DNA of 64,000 nt from Neocallimastix lanati (nom. inval.) (lineage: Eukaryota > Neocallimastigomycota > Neocallimastigomycetes > Neocallimastigales > Neocallimastigaceae): contig JACVTC010000013.1 in NCBI GenBank assembly GCA_016946835.1, positions 421,001 to 485,000 of the forward strand, written 5' to 3'. The notes beneath the pieces were generated by a model, which worked only from the letters and a program-made list of their open reading frames with translations, searched no databases and was not told where the DNA came from. The translations under genes were made by a program, and so were the position numbers. Position 1 is the stretch's first letter; each line of letters begins with the position of its first letter. Positions 23,840 through 36,263 of the stretch are shown in pieces.

Positions 23840-26727
23840 TCGTTATTTTTAGATCATAATATAAATCATATGATAATTAATCAAATGACTAATTGATTTA
23901 TTTTTAAGTAATTATTAATAAAATAATTTATTAATAATTAAAGTTTTTATTTTCATTTTATATCATACGTCCCTCCTTAATTTACAACTATGGTATAGTT
24001 GTAGAGTTAAATTTTATTATATTTTTAAGATGGACAGGTCTTTCTAATGGTATTTTTGTTTTAGGATCTACTAATACAGTTGTATTATATTGTTTACTTT
24101 TAACTTCGTAAGGTCCTACGAAATAAGGATCTAATTTATGTCTTGAAAAATTTCTAACCTTGACTAAATCTCCTATTTTAATTTCATTTTGTTTATTCAT
24201 ACTTGTTATTTCCTGTCTTCTATTTTCCCAATATTTATTATTCTTTTTGATGTTATTGCAGGTGACCCATTTATAATGATTAATAAATTTTTCAATTAAT
24301 AGTTCTTCTTCACTTCCTTGTACATATGAAGTTGGAAGAGATGAGGCTAATTCAAATGGTTGTTGGTCACTTCTACCATATAGTAGTTCAAAACTTGAAT
24401 ATTTAGTCACTGAGTTTTTCGAAGTTCTTAGAGCCCCTTAAGCAAAAGGTAAGACAAGATCCCATTCTTTTTCCTTTTTTGCTAGAAGACGTAATAATTT
24501 TCCTATTTCTCTGTTTCTATTTTCTATTAAACCATTAGATTCCGTATGGTACGTTACAATAAATTTAATGTATATGTCATAGGTCTAAAAATATTTTCGT
24601 AAAATCGGAATTAAATTGTACACCATTATCAGTTGTAATTGTATTTGGTGTACCAAATCTTGCAAAAATTTGAGATAAAATTTTACAACATCACGTGAAG
24701 TAATTGTAGATACTGGTTGTGCCTCAATCCATTTGATAAAATAATCTACAATAACTATGATGTATTGGTTTCCACTACTAGTTTCCGGTAGTGGCCCTAT
24801 TATATACAAACCCAAGTGTGTAAAAGGAGCTTCTACTTGAGTTGCAAATTTTTCTGTGGGTTCGGGAATTTCATTTCTTTTATTGAGTTCACAATTCTCA
24901 CAATTAGAAATAAATCTTTTAATGTCTATAGTCATTCCCTTCCAATAAAAAGATTTTTTTTAGTTTTTCGTAAGTCTTCTCAAAACCTTCATGGCCAATT
25001 GGATGAGCTTTCCATATGAGGTTAAATTTCTCCTCATTGGTAGTAATAATTTTTCTTAATTTATCTTTTTCTTTTAAATATTTAATACCTTCTATAGTTA
25101 TTACGTGGTCATTAATAAATTTTTACATAAATTCAGCAATATATGAATTTTCTTCATTAATATTTTCATTATTAATTCCAATTTCCTCATTATTATCATT
25201 ATTAATGATATTATTATTATTATTATGTAATGTATGTACCTAATAAGTATTTTTATTATATTCTCTACTTTTATTCTCCAGTATATTATCAATATATTGG
25301 AATAAATTATCTTTTTGTTGGTTCAATTGATCTTTTAATTGGATTATATTATTAATTTTATGTTTTTCTTGTATAAAGTTATTTTCTTCATTATATTGTA
25401 ATAAATATGAGTCTATATTAACTAATATATTAAAATAGAGTAGAGAATATTACAGCACCCCAAATGAACTAAAAATTTCATCAATGTTAGGTAGAGAATA
25501 TGAATCAGGAACAGTCATAGAGTTCAATTTTCTATAATCCGTGCAAAGTCTCCATTTGCCATTCTTTTTCATAACAAGTACTATTGGAGAAGACCAAGTC
25601 GAATAAGATGGAACAATAAGACCTTTGTTAATAAGTTTAATTAGTTCAGCCTTCAAAGCATCCGATTTTAGTCTGTTAAGTTTATAAAATCTACTTTTAA
25701 AAGGGTCAGAATTTTTAAATAACTAAATATGATGAAGTCTTAGTTTAGAAGGAGAAAGCTGTTCAGAAGAAGTGGCGACGATGTCAATAAAATCAATTAA
25801 TAGTTTAGAAACATTAGATTTAAAGGGACCTCCGATCTTTGCTTGAAATTTTTAAGAATGGATGTATTCCATGGGAGAAAGATTTTCTACAGGTGGCGTA
25901 ATGTTTTGTGGCACATCTTCATAACTTTGTAAATTTTCAGTTTGTGGCGCAGATGTTACAGCATTATTCATTTTATCTAGGGTATTAGTTCCTTCATTAA
26001 AATTTAAGGAATTAATTGATCCTTTACCAATAAATTTAATAAAACAATATATTCTAAATTCTGATTTTCCAATAAAGGTGTAATGACATCAAACGAAGAA
26101 AGAGAATAATAACGACATAATGACTTAGAAATAGGATGTATAAATAAATATCAGCGATTGTTTTCATACCAATTAGCAAATCGAAATAATTAGAAGTATT
26201 AACTATAATACAAAAATTAGCTGAAAATGAATAATAGTAATATGAAGTTTGACGACAATAGAATCGGTGATAGTATCATCACCTAAAACTTCACAAATGC
26301 GTCCACGGCAAATACCAACCGTATCATATTTACCTGGTAATTGAGTAAAATAATCTTTAGAGATAAGATTTAAATTACTTCCAGAATCCACTAATAATTT
26401 ATTATTAATGTTATCAATAGAAGCCATAACCATGCTCAAGTCATCATCTTTGAACTTGCGATCAATATTATTATTAGAATCATAACTTAGAATAAAATCA
26501 TTATTAATATTAATTGAACTTGAAATTTTTAATTTTTCTAATTTTAAATATTTATTTAATTCAGATCTTAATTTTGGGCAAATATCTAAAAGTTGTACAA
26601 AAGAAATGTCACATTTTGAATTTGTTAAGTCCTTTGCTATATTATAAGGTTTAGTGTGAGTAGTACTAGCTAAAATTGTATGTTTTTCTAAGCTATTAAT
26701 TAGATTATTATTATTTTCTTGATCACG
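23840..26727 (-). mobile_element. Older Ty3/gypsy copy, truncated
   Basis: Minus-strand parts run from the pre-protease linker (near 26720-26450, with FVQLLDICPKLRSEL) through protease (LLVDSGSNLNLIS, 26203-26439), the start of reverse transcriptase (STWSSPIVLVMKKNGKWRLC, 25450-25656) and integrase (24585-24935 with CENCELNKR; 23988-24410 with YSSFELLYGR and the GPY-type tail). A purine tract AAGGAGGG precedes TGATATAAAA near 23965, the same start as the LTR of the 5728 element. Only about 125 bases of LTR remain before that element begins. Many breaks and lost parts show that it is older than its neighbour. Confidence 0.8.
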
Positions 26728-27563
26728 TGGATCAGGTGGATCAACATTTGGAAGACTTAAGCAAAGTGTTTGAGATTATAAAAAGTAATGGACTAAAGAT
26801 AAACATCGAAAAATATAATTTTCATATGAACAAAGTCAAGGTGCTTGATCACAGGCTAACCACAGATGATATTCGGCTAGTAGTTGAAAAAAATTCTATT
26901 AAAAGGAAGAGTTCAACCTTAGAACCAAGAACCCTTATTAGAAAAACAAAAACAAATACTACTGATAAAAGTGCTGTCAAAACAACTGAACCTTCAATAG
27001 TTCATAATAGCCAAACAAGCCCTGATGGTGAACTTTTCAATAGAAAAATAATTAAATCTCATAGTCATAAGCGTTCCACAAGCCACAATAATACAAAAAT
27101 TTTTGATAAAAATATTAATAATGATTCTGATTATGTAAATGATTCTAATTGTAATAATTCTAAAAATATTATTAACAACAAAATTAAAAAAAATATTGAA
27201 AATACTAATAATAATAAATTTAATGATATTAACATAAATAATAATTCTGTTAATAATGATAATAATTATAATAACTCAAATAATGAAAATATTAATAACA
27301 ATATTAATAATTTTAATAACTTAGATAATTCCATCGATAATTTTAATAATAATAATTTTTTGAATAAAAATCTTAATAATACTTCTAATAATAACAATAA
27401 CGATTTCTTAAATAATTCTATAAATAAATTTCCTAATAATTTAAACTATTATAATATAAATAATTCTAATGTTTCAAATAATAGTTCTGACAGTAAAAAT
27501 TCCAAATCTGGCATTAAAGATAAGAAGGTTAGATTCAATGTCAAAGATCCACACTTGGGGTGA
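26727..27563 (+). mobile_element. Rearranged Ty3/gypsy scrap: reverse-transcriptase piece followed by an Asn-rich linker
   Basis: The first 50 residues match the part of reverse transcriptase just after the catalytic motif (HLEDLSKVFEIIKSNGLKIN). The rest is a basic then Asn-rich stretch ending KKVRFNVKDP, like the Gag-protease linkers nearby. The two parts would not be neighbours in a normal element. It is probably a rearranged remnant, broken and without LTRs. Confidence 0.6.
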
Positions 27564-27719
27564 AGATTAATAAGTCATCAGTATAAACAAATATACATTT
27601 ATATACCAAGGGTAAGAAAATCCTATCCATCTACGCTGGAAGGAAGGGGATTGTTCAATCCAAAAAGAATGAGTAAATTAAAATTTCCAAACATGATGGT
27701 AAAGCTTGTTTTCTCGTTA

Positions 27720-28150
27720 TCTTCATCCTTCATGGGTATATGATGATAACCGAAAATAAGTCAGTTGTACTGATAGCCTTCACATCTACTCCAATTGAAA
27801 ATAGAATTTTTTCAATGAAAGGAATCGAATATGAATCCTTTATTATAAGTTCATTATGCTTACAATAGTTCAAAGAGAGTTTCCATTTACCACTCTTTTT
27901 CTGGTTTAATACTATTGGTGTAGACCATTGAGAATGGGAAAGCACAATGAGTCCTTTGTTTATATGTTTAGTGAGTTCTGTATATATGTCTGCTTTGACC
28001 TTCGGAAGTCTATATGAACGTCATTTGACCAGGAGAATACATTTCTTTAAAACGATTGAATGAGGAAATAATTTTGTTTTATTTAGATCATCTGTACTAA
28101 ATGCAATAATATTCTCACATACAGTAAATAAGGGCTTCATCTTTAAAACT
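27720..28150 (-). mobile_element. Ty3/gypsy reverse-transcriptase scrap
   Basis: The minus-strand reading shows LSHSQWSTPIVLNQKKSGKW, DSYSIPFIEKILFSIG and STTDLF, the first third of a Ty3 reverse transcriptase, with traces of the upstream linker to about 28150. It is strongly broken and old. Confidence 0.65.
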
Positions 28151-28418
28151 AATTTTTATTAGTTGTTCCAATTATCATTATAATTATTTCATCTAATATA
28201 TTTTTTCAATCTTGTTTCAACATTTTATCATTAATGAAGTGGGGTATGTTTTTACAAATTTTAATTTTGTTACTAACAGAACACCTTGGATGGTCAGATA
28301 ATATTTTTATTGACATTTTGGGAAAGGGCTTTCTAGGCGAAGTTCGAGAAAAGTTCGATAAATGCATAAAAAAACCCAAAACATTATTCTAAACAACATA
28401 TCTAGTTATCGAGATAGA

Positions 28419-28540
28419 TAATACATAATTCTTCTATATATTATAATATAATGAAATAGTTGTAGTTATTTTAATTATAATTAAATATATATATAGTTTA
28501 TTATATAATTATATTCTGATATATTTAACTTTATTATTCC
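28419..28540 (+). repeat. Partial LTR related to the 5728 LTR
   Basis: The stretch CATAATTCTTCTATATATTA onward follows the inner part of the 5728 LTR (about 5998-6140) with a short gap. It is a small same-strand remnant without an attached element. Confidence 0.6.
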
Positions 28541-28923
28541 TTATAATAATTTTATTTAGTATTAAAAATGTATTAAAATTAATGAATTTTACATATTAAT
28601 GTATACAAGACCCAAAAACGTTTTATAAAAATAATTTAATATTTATTTTAAAGAAAACTTTTTAATTCATTTTATTAGAATATAAATTTTTATTTACTAG
28701 ATATTAAAGATTATAATTAATTTGATAATTAATATTCAATGCATGTTAGAAACTGTATTCTATAGGTAATTCTTTGGCATTTAATAGATGACTTAGGAAA
28801 AATAATTTGTATGTCATTATTAATAGAAAATTTATTTTTGTTATAATTATAAAACATAATTTTTTAATTTTCTCTACAAATCAAAGAGAGAATATTGATA
28901 AAAAGTTCCTTTTAAAAGATAGT

Positions 28924-29713
28924 ATGTATTATACATCGTTAATATTATTTATTATTATTTATATATCCAATATAGGTTTCCTAATATTTGGTTATTATTT
29001 CGCCTCCATAAGCACAAGTTAGTCTTTGACTGTGAAGAGTTATGTTAACACAAGTTCAAAAGACAACTACTACTGAAGAAACAGCTTCGACAACACAAGC
29101 TCAAAAGACAACTACCATCGTTAGAACTACTACAAAAATAACAGTTATTACTACTAAAAAAACCATAAAACCGTCCACTACTACAATAAAAAAAGTTACA
29201 ACTTCTGCTACTACTACAAAAAAGAATAATCCTACAACTCAATCACTTCCATTAATCCATATCATTACAATGTACAATCAAAATTATTATGTCGGAATAG
29301 AGAAGACTACAAAGCCTTATGATTTAAATATTTCAAAAAATAAAACTAATCTTTATTCCAACATAAAATCATCCAGAGTTTGGAGTGAAATTAGGAATTC
29401 CGCTGAATTATGTCTTGGTAACATTAATAATAATTATTTAAATAAACACAAAATTGATAAAGCTACCATCAAAAAGGACTATTTAATATTCTTGCCTTGT
29501 GATGATAGTAATGTTTTACACTTTTATCAATACACTATTAAAACAGTAGATACAATTGTAAAAGTGGGCGAAAATCAAATAATCCTTTCGTAGGTAAATA
29601 TGCTGTTTCTGAACAATACATATGTAAAGGAAATAATATCAATTGTTGCTTTTACTTGGATTATTATTCAAGTAAAAGTGAAAGAAAATACTTTAGTTTT
29701 AAAGTAGTTTTTT
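28924..29713 (+). pseudogene. Broken gene for a Thr-rich secreted or surface protein
   Basis: ATG at 28924 opens a short hydrophobic leader (MYYTSLILFIIIYISNIGFL) that looks like a signal peptide or anchor. It stops at about 29022. In another frame, ATG 29042 opens 183 residues: a Thr/Lys-rich, mucin-like first third with two copies of Q-K-T-T-T, then a globular part (LIHIITMYNQNYYVGIEKT, ELCLGNINNNYLNKHKIDKA). A further frame (about 29592-29713) continues with four Cys residues (ICKGNNINCCFYLDYY) to TAA. The shared character of the three pieces suggests one host gene with two frame changes, or unseen introns. The family is not recognised. Confidence 0.5.
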
Positions 29714-30269
29714 AATAACACAAATTAAAAATAGAATAATAATTTGGTACTACATTATTAAAGATTTTATTTATTTAACTATAAAAAAAATTTAAAGTTG
29801 ATTAATTTTTTTTGTTAAAATTTCTTTTATTTATTTATTTTTATTATTGTTTGTAACGATTTTAGTGATGTTGCTCACACTAGGTCGTTGTAGATGAAGT
29901 AAATAAATAAATTGAAAAGATAATAAAATTATATATTTTATGGTTTAATATTATATTTTATTTATTTATTATTTATGTTAAACAATATTGACTCGAAGAG
30001 TCAAAATAAAATATTAATACATGATATTTATATTTAAAGATAAAAACTAATCTATTACATGATTGATTGATTATAAATGGATAAATATTAAATAATTAAA
30101 TAATTTTAATTAAATGAATGATTATTAATATTATAAATAAATATAATTAAATGAATGAAGAATTAATTAAATTATTCTATCAAAAAGGTAAAAATAATAT
30201 TCGAACTTATGTCATCCGCTATGGTAACTCAAGGTAGATACCCTTGAGTTACTTCAGCCAAATTATAAT
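29714..30269. other. A/T-rich stretch with one small hairpin
   Basis: No gene is seen. A hairpin with 11-base arms (GTAACTCAAGG, 30224-30234, with 30242-30252) and a 7-base loop ends 17 bases before the LTR at 30270. Confidence 0.5.
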
Positions 30270-30829
30270 TGTAAAAGGTCGATTTATTATTAACTAAAAT
30301 AACGAATAATAACTGATTTAAAGGCTAAGATAATTTTACACCTCTCTATTCGAGTTGTTAAAAATAAACACTAAAACAAATTATAATAATTATAATTATT
30401 TTATATAACACTTAAGAGTATAGCGTAGCACTTTATAACTTTATTCATTATTAGTTACTAGGCTTACATTAGGTATTTATTTATTTAATAATTATTTTTA
30501 TTTATTAATATTAATATTTATTTATAACAATTTACGTTAATAGTAACGCTAGTGCATTACAGTTACAAGTTCAGTTATTTTTATCCATGCAAATAATTTA
30601 ATGATTGGTAAAATAATTTTAATTTAACATAATTTACTAATCAATTAATAAAACTATTTATAACTAAATAATTATTAATACAATAACTATAAAAAATAAT
30701 AATATTTAATGTACGAAATTAAAGTAAAAATTATATTTGATTAGCTGTAATTGCTAACTACTTATAGATACATTACGTAACCAGAGAACTATCATTGGAT
30801 AGACTTAATGTTATAATGTATTTGTTACA
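30270..30829 (-). repeat. 3' LTR of the chromovirus
   Basis: This 560-base copy starts TGTAACA on the minus strand. It matches 39775-40321 except for scattered substitutions and two short indels. Confidence 0.88.
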
Positions 30830-30853
30830 AGGCCTCTCCCAAGGAGCAAGCTA

Positions 30854-31117
30854 CTAATGGTTGACGATGTTAGCAATAAACTGGCTATAACTAAAATCTT
30901 GGTAATCCTCCAGCAACTCTGCATAGTGAGGATTGTCGTCTATCACGTCGGCGTTTACCCACTCTTGTTTGTCGTTTTGGTACGCAACCAGATATTGGTA
31001 CTGTCCTTGGTGTTTCCTAGATCCAAGGATGTGAATTATCTTTTGGTTTCCTACAGGAGCCGGTACTAACGTTTTTGGTAGTTTATAGTATGGTTCCAAT
31101 TCGCTTACATGGAACAC
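30854..31117 (-). mobile_element. Integrase C-terminal chromodomain of the chromovirus
   Basis: After the FHVSELEPYYKLP hinge typical of Ty3 integrase tails, the segment KIIHILGSRKHQGQYQYLV...EWVNADVIDDNPHYAELLEDY follows the chromodomain pattern (E/K-I-L-x-S-R, Y-L-V-x-W/Y, a W-x-x, then an acidic helix). In chromoviruses this domain steers integration towards marked chromatin; that role is family knowledge. Confidence 0.75.
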
Positions 31118-33615
31118 TGAAATACATATTAGGGAATGGGGAACGACTGATATCTAGCCTGTAATTTTTCTTTTCTTCGTCGACGCCTACTACCTTGAAC
31201 TTTCGTGTGCTTAGCTTGTAGAAAGGTAAGGCATCGTAATTATTAGGTTTTTTTAACCATACCTTATCTAAAAACCTATACCTAGGATAATTATCAGTTT
31301 TATCCAGGTATCTGGTTTGAGCAATTTCTAGTATGTGTTTTAAGTTACCCAGATTGTACGCTAAGCTATCTATTACCTTTGCTTCCCTTAACGAGCGAAC
31401 TAGGTCTGCTGTTTTTAGAGAATTACGCACCTGGTAGTTATACAAGGTAAGGAAGGGAGATTGTTGGGTAGAAGCGTGGATTGAATTGATATAGCAGAAC
31501 TCTGCTAAGAACAAGTAATCCATCCAGCTTTCATCGTCGTAGGTTCCCACAAAGCACCGTAAATAAGTTTCCACGTAGGCATTGTTCCTTTCGACTTGAC
31601 CTAAAGTCTCATGGTGACAGGTGGTAGCATAGTTTACTTCTGTTCCGATGAACTCTAGTAGCTCCTTCCATACTTGGCTTGTAAATTGAACTCCTCTGTC
31701 AGTCGTAACTACCTTAGGGAATCTGTGCAACCTATAAATTTCCCTTAGGAACACGTCAGCAGTCTCGTTAGCGTTGGGCACATGCTTTAATCCTATCAGG
31801 TGTATCATTTTGGTTAATTTATCACAGTATACTAAGATACAAACTTCTCTTTTCATTTCCCAGACATAACCATTATCCGTTCTTATCCTACATTTCACTG
31901 GCAGATCCGTAATAAAGTCTAGTTGTACCTCTTGCCAGGGTAATTCTTCAACTGGAACTCTTACTGCAGTACCATATTCCTTGTGTCTATCATCTTTCTT
32001 GGTAGCGAAGGTTTTGCAAGTTTTCACGTAGCCTGAAATATCCTTTCTCATCTTCGGCCAGTAGAAATTCCTAGATACTAGGTCCTAAGTCTTATCAATT
32101 CCTAAGTGACCTGCGTACTCCGAGTCATGGTTTAATTTTAAAATTTCATTCCTAAACGTTGTGGGCACGTATACTTGTTCAGGGTTTTCTCACCAGAAGA
32201 CCATTTACTTCTAGCCAATGCTTCTTGATATAATTATTTCTGGTGTCTTCTGCTAAGTCTTTTAATATCTCTTGGGCTATTTTATCCTGTCTGTAGGCCT
32301 GCTTAATATCATCCACAAAATTGGTAGCTTCTCCGTCTACATCTTCAAATCCTACCAATTGATCGGGTTTCAATAGGCAATCTTTGTCAAATTCTTTACC
32401 CTCAGTTTTCTCTGTTTCAACTCTTGAGAGGGCATCAGCTTTGTTATTCTTCTTCCCGGGTCTGTATACTATTTCAAACCAGTATGTGGCGAATATTTCC
32501 TGCCATCTAATTTGCCTAGGAGTTAATAATTGTGGTTTTGTAGCGAACAACAGATTTCTGTGGTCACTATAAACAATAATCTTGTGCTTCGCACCTTGAA
32601 GCAAGTGTCGCCATTCTGTAAAAGCAGTCTTAATGGCTAATAATTCTTTTTCTGTAATCGAGTAGTTCACTTCAGCCTTGTTGAGTGTCTTTGGGTAATA
32701 ATATATAGGGTGAAGAATACCATGGTCTCCTTTTTGTGACAGCACATCTCCTATCGCGTAATTACTAGCATCACATTCAATGAAGAACTGTTTCTCGTGG
32801 TCAGGGTAAGCTATCACTGGTGGAGAGGTAAGCATTTCCTTTAACTTGTTAAACGCGGCTAATCCTTCTTCATTCCACTCAAAATTTTCCTTCTTTGAAG
32901 TCATCTTAAATAGCGGCTTGGCTATTTCTGAAAAGTTTCCTATAAAATTTCTATAATAGTTGCAAAAGCCTAGGAAGCTTTGCATCTGCTTCGCGTTTTC
33001 TGGTTGTGGCCACTCAGCCACGGCCTTTATTTTTTCTGGGTCAGTTTTCACACCATCTTTGCTGACCACATAGCCTAAAAATGAAATCTTAAGCTTGTGT
33101 AATTCACACTTAGACATTTTGGCCACAAGCTTATGCTTAATTAATTTCTTTAATATGGTTTAAACATGCTGAACATGTTCCTCCAGCGTCTTTGAATATA
33201 CCACGATGTCATCTAGGTAGACATGACAGTACTTCACGATGTCCTTGCTGAAGACATCATTCACAAAGCTTTGAAACCCCGCTGGCGCATTTGTTAAACC
33301 AAAAGGCATCACCAATTGCTCACAGTGTCCAAACTTGGTGTTGAAGGCTGTCTTGTACTCGTCATCTTCACGTATCCGCACCAAGTTGTAAGCAGATTCC
33401 AAGTTAAACTTAGAGAACACTAATGCTCCTTTCATAACTTCAAACGCTGCACTAATTCTTGGGATAGAATAGGCGTTACGTTTGGTCCATTGATTCAGTT
33501 TGGGATAATCCATGCATAGTCGTAGCTAACCAGACTTCTTGGGCACGAACAATACAGGGTAACCTGCCGGAAATTCTGAACGTCTTATGAATCCTTTGGC
33601 TAAATTTTCATTAAA

Positions 33616-35043
33616 TTACTCTTTTAGCGCCTTTTCTTCTCTAGGACTCGTTGGGTATATAGCTCCCTTGTAAAGTAGCGTCTCGGCGATTTCTTCATTG
33701 AAGGCTTCTGTTAAGTCTCCATAGTACTTGATTTCGCCAATTGATAGTAGCTTCTCTAGCCCCACTTTCTTAATTGTCTCAGCTACCGAATCCTCTTGCG
33801 TGATCATAGCTAAATGATTTTTTACCTGGCTGTCTTTTAGCGCAGCATTTTCCGTAGGGTTTTTATCAACTTTACTCTCCTTTAGATTTTTATTTTTCTG
33901 TGCCTTGAACCAATCCGCCCATTTGTCGTAATCTACTAAATAATCGTAGTAATCCATTGCGTATTCAATACCTCTTTCACGGTAAAATTGCCTTGTCAAA
34001 TCGTATTCCGTGTCTTTTAATCTCTGGTTATCTATTACCTGTTTAATAATCTTGTACTCCGCAGGGTACGCATCCGTTATCACCACCTCTTCCATCACAC
34101 TCTTCGTAAATACTGGTGGTGTAGGTATGTGATACGTTCCATATCTCGCTTCTTTAGTATCTATGTGTAATGGGAAGGGTCTACTTGTTGACGCCTGAGC
34201 CTGGTTTTGAGCTTCCCAAGCCAGCTTCTCTAGTCGCTCTTGTGCATGATTAACAGCCATTAACTTTTCAATCTTCTCTACGAGCTCTTGTAGGTGTACC
34301 CTTTCCTTTTCTTGGTTCGCATCCAAGAATTCTTCGATCTTGTGTATTTTACGACATTTTTCTTCTAGGTCTTGTTGAAATTGTTTGCCTTTTATCTAGT
34401 CCTCATCCAGATAGGTTTCAATCTTCTTGATTTCGTTATCTACTGCAGCCTCTTTGCCTTTATTCTCAGCCATTTGTTGATTCAGAAATTCCCGAACCTT
34501 CTGAAGCTCCAGCACACTAGCTTGGCTACTAGTCTCCTCTTCATCCACCCTCCTTTCAACCTCACCAAATCGTTGGTCTACGGCTGGGATAAATTAACAG
34601 AGTTCGGCTTCAATTTTAGCAAAACTAACTTCATTCTGGGTTTGCATCTGTTCAATCATAGCGGCAGTTTGAGTGCTTATCATCATGTTCTTAAACTCCT
34701 CCATCTGCTTACTCAGCAAAGCAGCAAAGTTCATAGCTCCTATATAATTACTCTTGCTTGAACTTTCCCCTTTGGTAGCTCCTGGCTTGCTAGTTTCAGG
34801 TTTACTAGTCTTGGGTTAACTAGTCTCGGACGCCACAGCTGGTTTGGGTTTCGATGAAGCTAGTTTCTCAGGAGTGCTAGTCGTTTTCTTGTCTCCTGTA
34901 TTCTGGCGTCCAGCTGGAGGGGCCTCAACAGGCGTAGGCCTATTCTCTGCAGCCACACTTCCCACCGAACTTTTTAATGAACCACGCCTTGTGGTCTTCC
35001 TCGAATTTTTGGGTGCTTTGGAATTCTTATTCTTTTTATTCAT
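33616..35043 (-). mobile_element. Coiled-coil Gag-like region of the chromovirus
   Basis: It begins with a basic, Ser/Pro-rich lead (MNKKNKNSKAPKNSRKTTRR at 35043). Long Glu/Lys/Gln coiled-coil stretches follow (FAALLSKQMEEFKNMM; LQELVEKIEKLMAVNHAQER). The last part (34326-33616) has HIDTKEARYGTYHIPTPPVF and MDYYDYLVDYDKWADWF and then leads into reverse transcriptase. No zinc knuckle was seen. It is broken a few times. Confidence 0.55.
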
Positions 35044-35537
35044 TTACTTTTATTAATAATTTATCTAATAATTATAGTTTTATTCACTTATTTAGTATTT
35101 ATTTAAAATATCATAGATCTGTCCACTTATCCAAATTTATTTAGCCGATATTTATTCGCTCACTTAAATTTTTTTGAAGCATAATTAATAAAAAACAATA
35201 AAAAGAAATAAAATAAAAATAAAAAAATTTTTTTGAAAAAATTAAATGTATAAAAATTAATAATTTAAATAAATTATTTTTAAAAATTTTTCTTTCGCTT
35301 CCCGAGTCACTACAAATATAAATTTGAACAAAAAAAGACCCCCTAGATAGCAAAAGAGGATTTTATTTGGTAAAATACGAAATTTTTATTAATTAAAAAT
35401 CGGTACTACCTAAATTTTTAAGTTTTTAATTTAAATAATGTTTTATATTTAAATTATTAATAAATTAAATTTCGGTTATGCGAAAATTTTATAAATTTAA
35501 ATTTTTAAATTTTTGATCAAAATTTTATTTTAAAGCC

Positions 35538-35600
35538 AAATTTTTTTTGGGGAGTGTGCATTTCGAAAATTTTTATTTCAAAATTTTGTATTTTGTTGTA
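35538..35600. repeat. Left inverted-repeat arm of the MULE
   Basis: Read against the reverse complement of 39468-39530, most of the 63 bases match, including the core GCATTTCGAAAATTTTTAT (CATTTCGAAAATTTTTAT in both) and TTGTATTTTGTTGTA. Confidence 0.65.
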
Positions 35601-35857
35601 TGGCCTAAATATTTTTAATTTTAAGCCACTTAATTTTATTAAAATTTTAATGAATAATAATTAATTAATTAAATAAATAAAATTACAATTCTCAAAAATT
35701 TTCAAACACGTAATCTTACGTGGTGCGTATATCTAATTGTATCATAATTTTGTGGCTTTTTTCTACAATTTTTAAAAAGCCATATATTCACAATATTGCG
35801 TGAATAATAATTGCGGTGATATTATATGACGTAAATTTATACACCATCAAAAATTTA

Positions 35858-35901
35858 GCGAAATTCAACTGGACGAAATTCAACTTTTGGCGAAATACAA
35901 C
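35858..35901. repeat. Three near copies of a 12-base motif
   Basis: GCGAAATTCAAC (35858), ACGAAATTCAAC (35873) and GCGAAATACAAC (35890) are spaced 15 and 17 bases apart, about 370 bases before the transposase start. Arrays of this kind can be transposase-binding sites; here that is a guess. Confidence 0.6.
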
Positions 35902-36263
35902 ACTTCAATAAATAATAATTAGGTTAGGTATTTCTATTTAACATTAAAAAATAAAATAAAAATAAATAAACATTCTATTTTTTAATGCTTAAAAAATAAA
36001 AAAAAAAATAAGAAATAAGAAAACTTTTTTTTTAAACATTAAAAAATAAAAAAATAAAATAAAATAAAAAATAAAAAAAAATAAAATAAATAAATAAAAT
36101 AGTAAATAAAGAAATAATAAATAGTTAATAATTAAATAATTATTTAAATAATTATATAATTAATTAAAAAAAGGTTTATTATTTTAAATATTAAAAAAAA
36201 AAAGTTTCAAAGCATTTAAAAGTATATTTATTAAAATATTTTATTGAAAAATTTTAATTATCA

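Noticed and set aside
28300-28400. Possible tRNA because of repeated GTTCGA-like words
   Set aside because: No cloverleaf could be folded; stems for acceptor and anticodon arms are missing.
34372-34761. Plus-strand frame of 129 codons with a hydrophobic look
   Set aside because: It is antisense to the coiled-coil Gag of the chromovirus; no own start context or domain.
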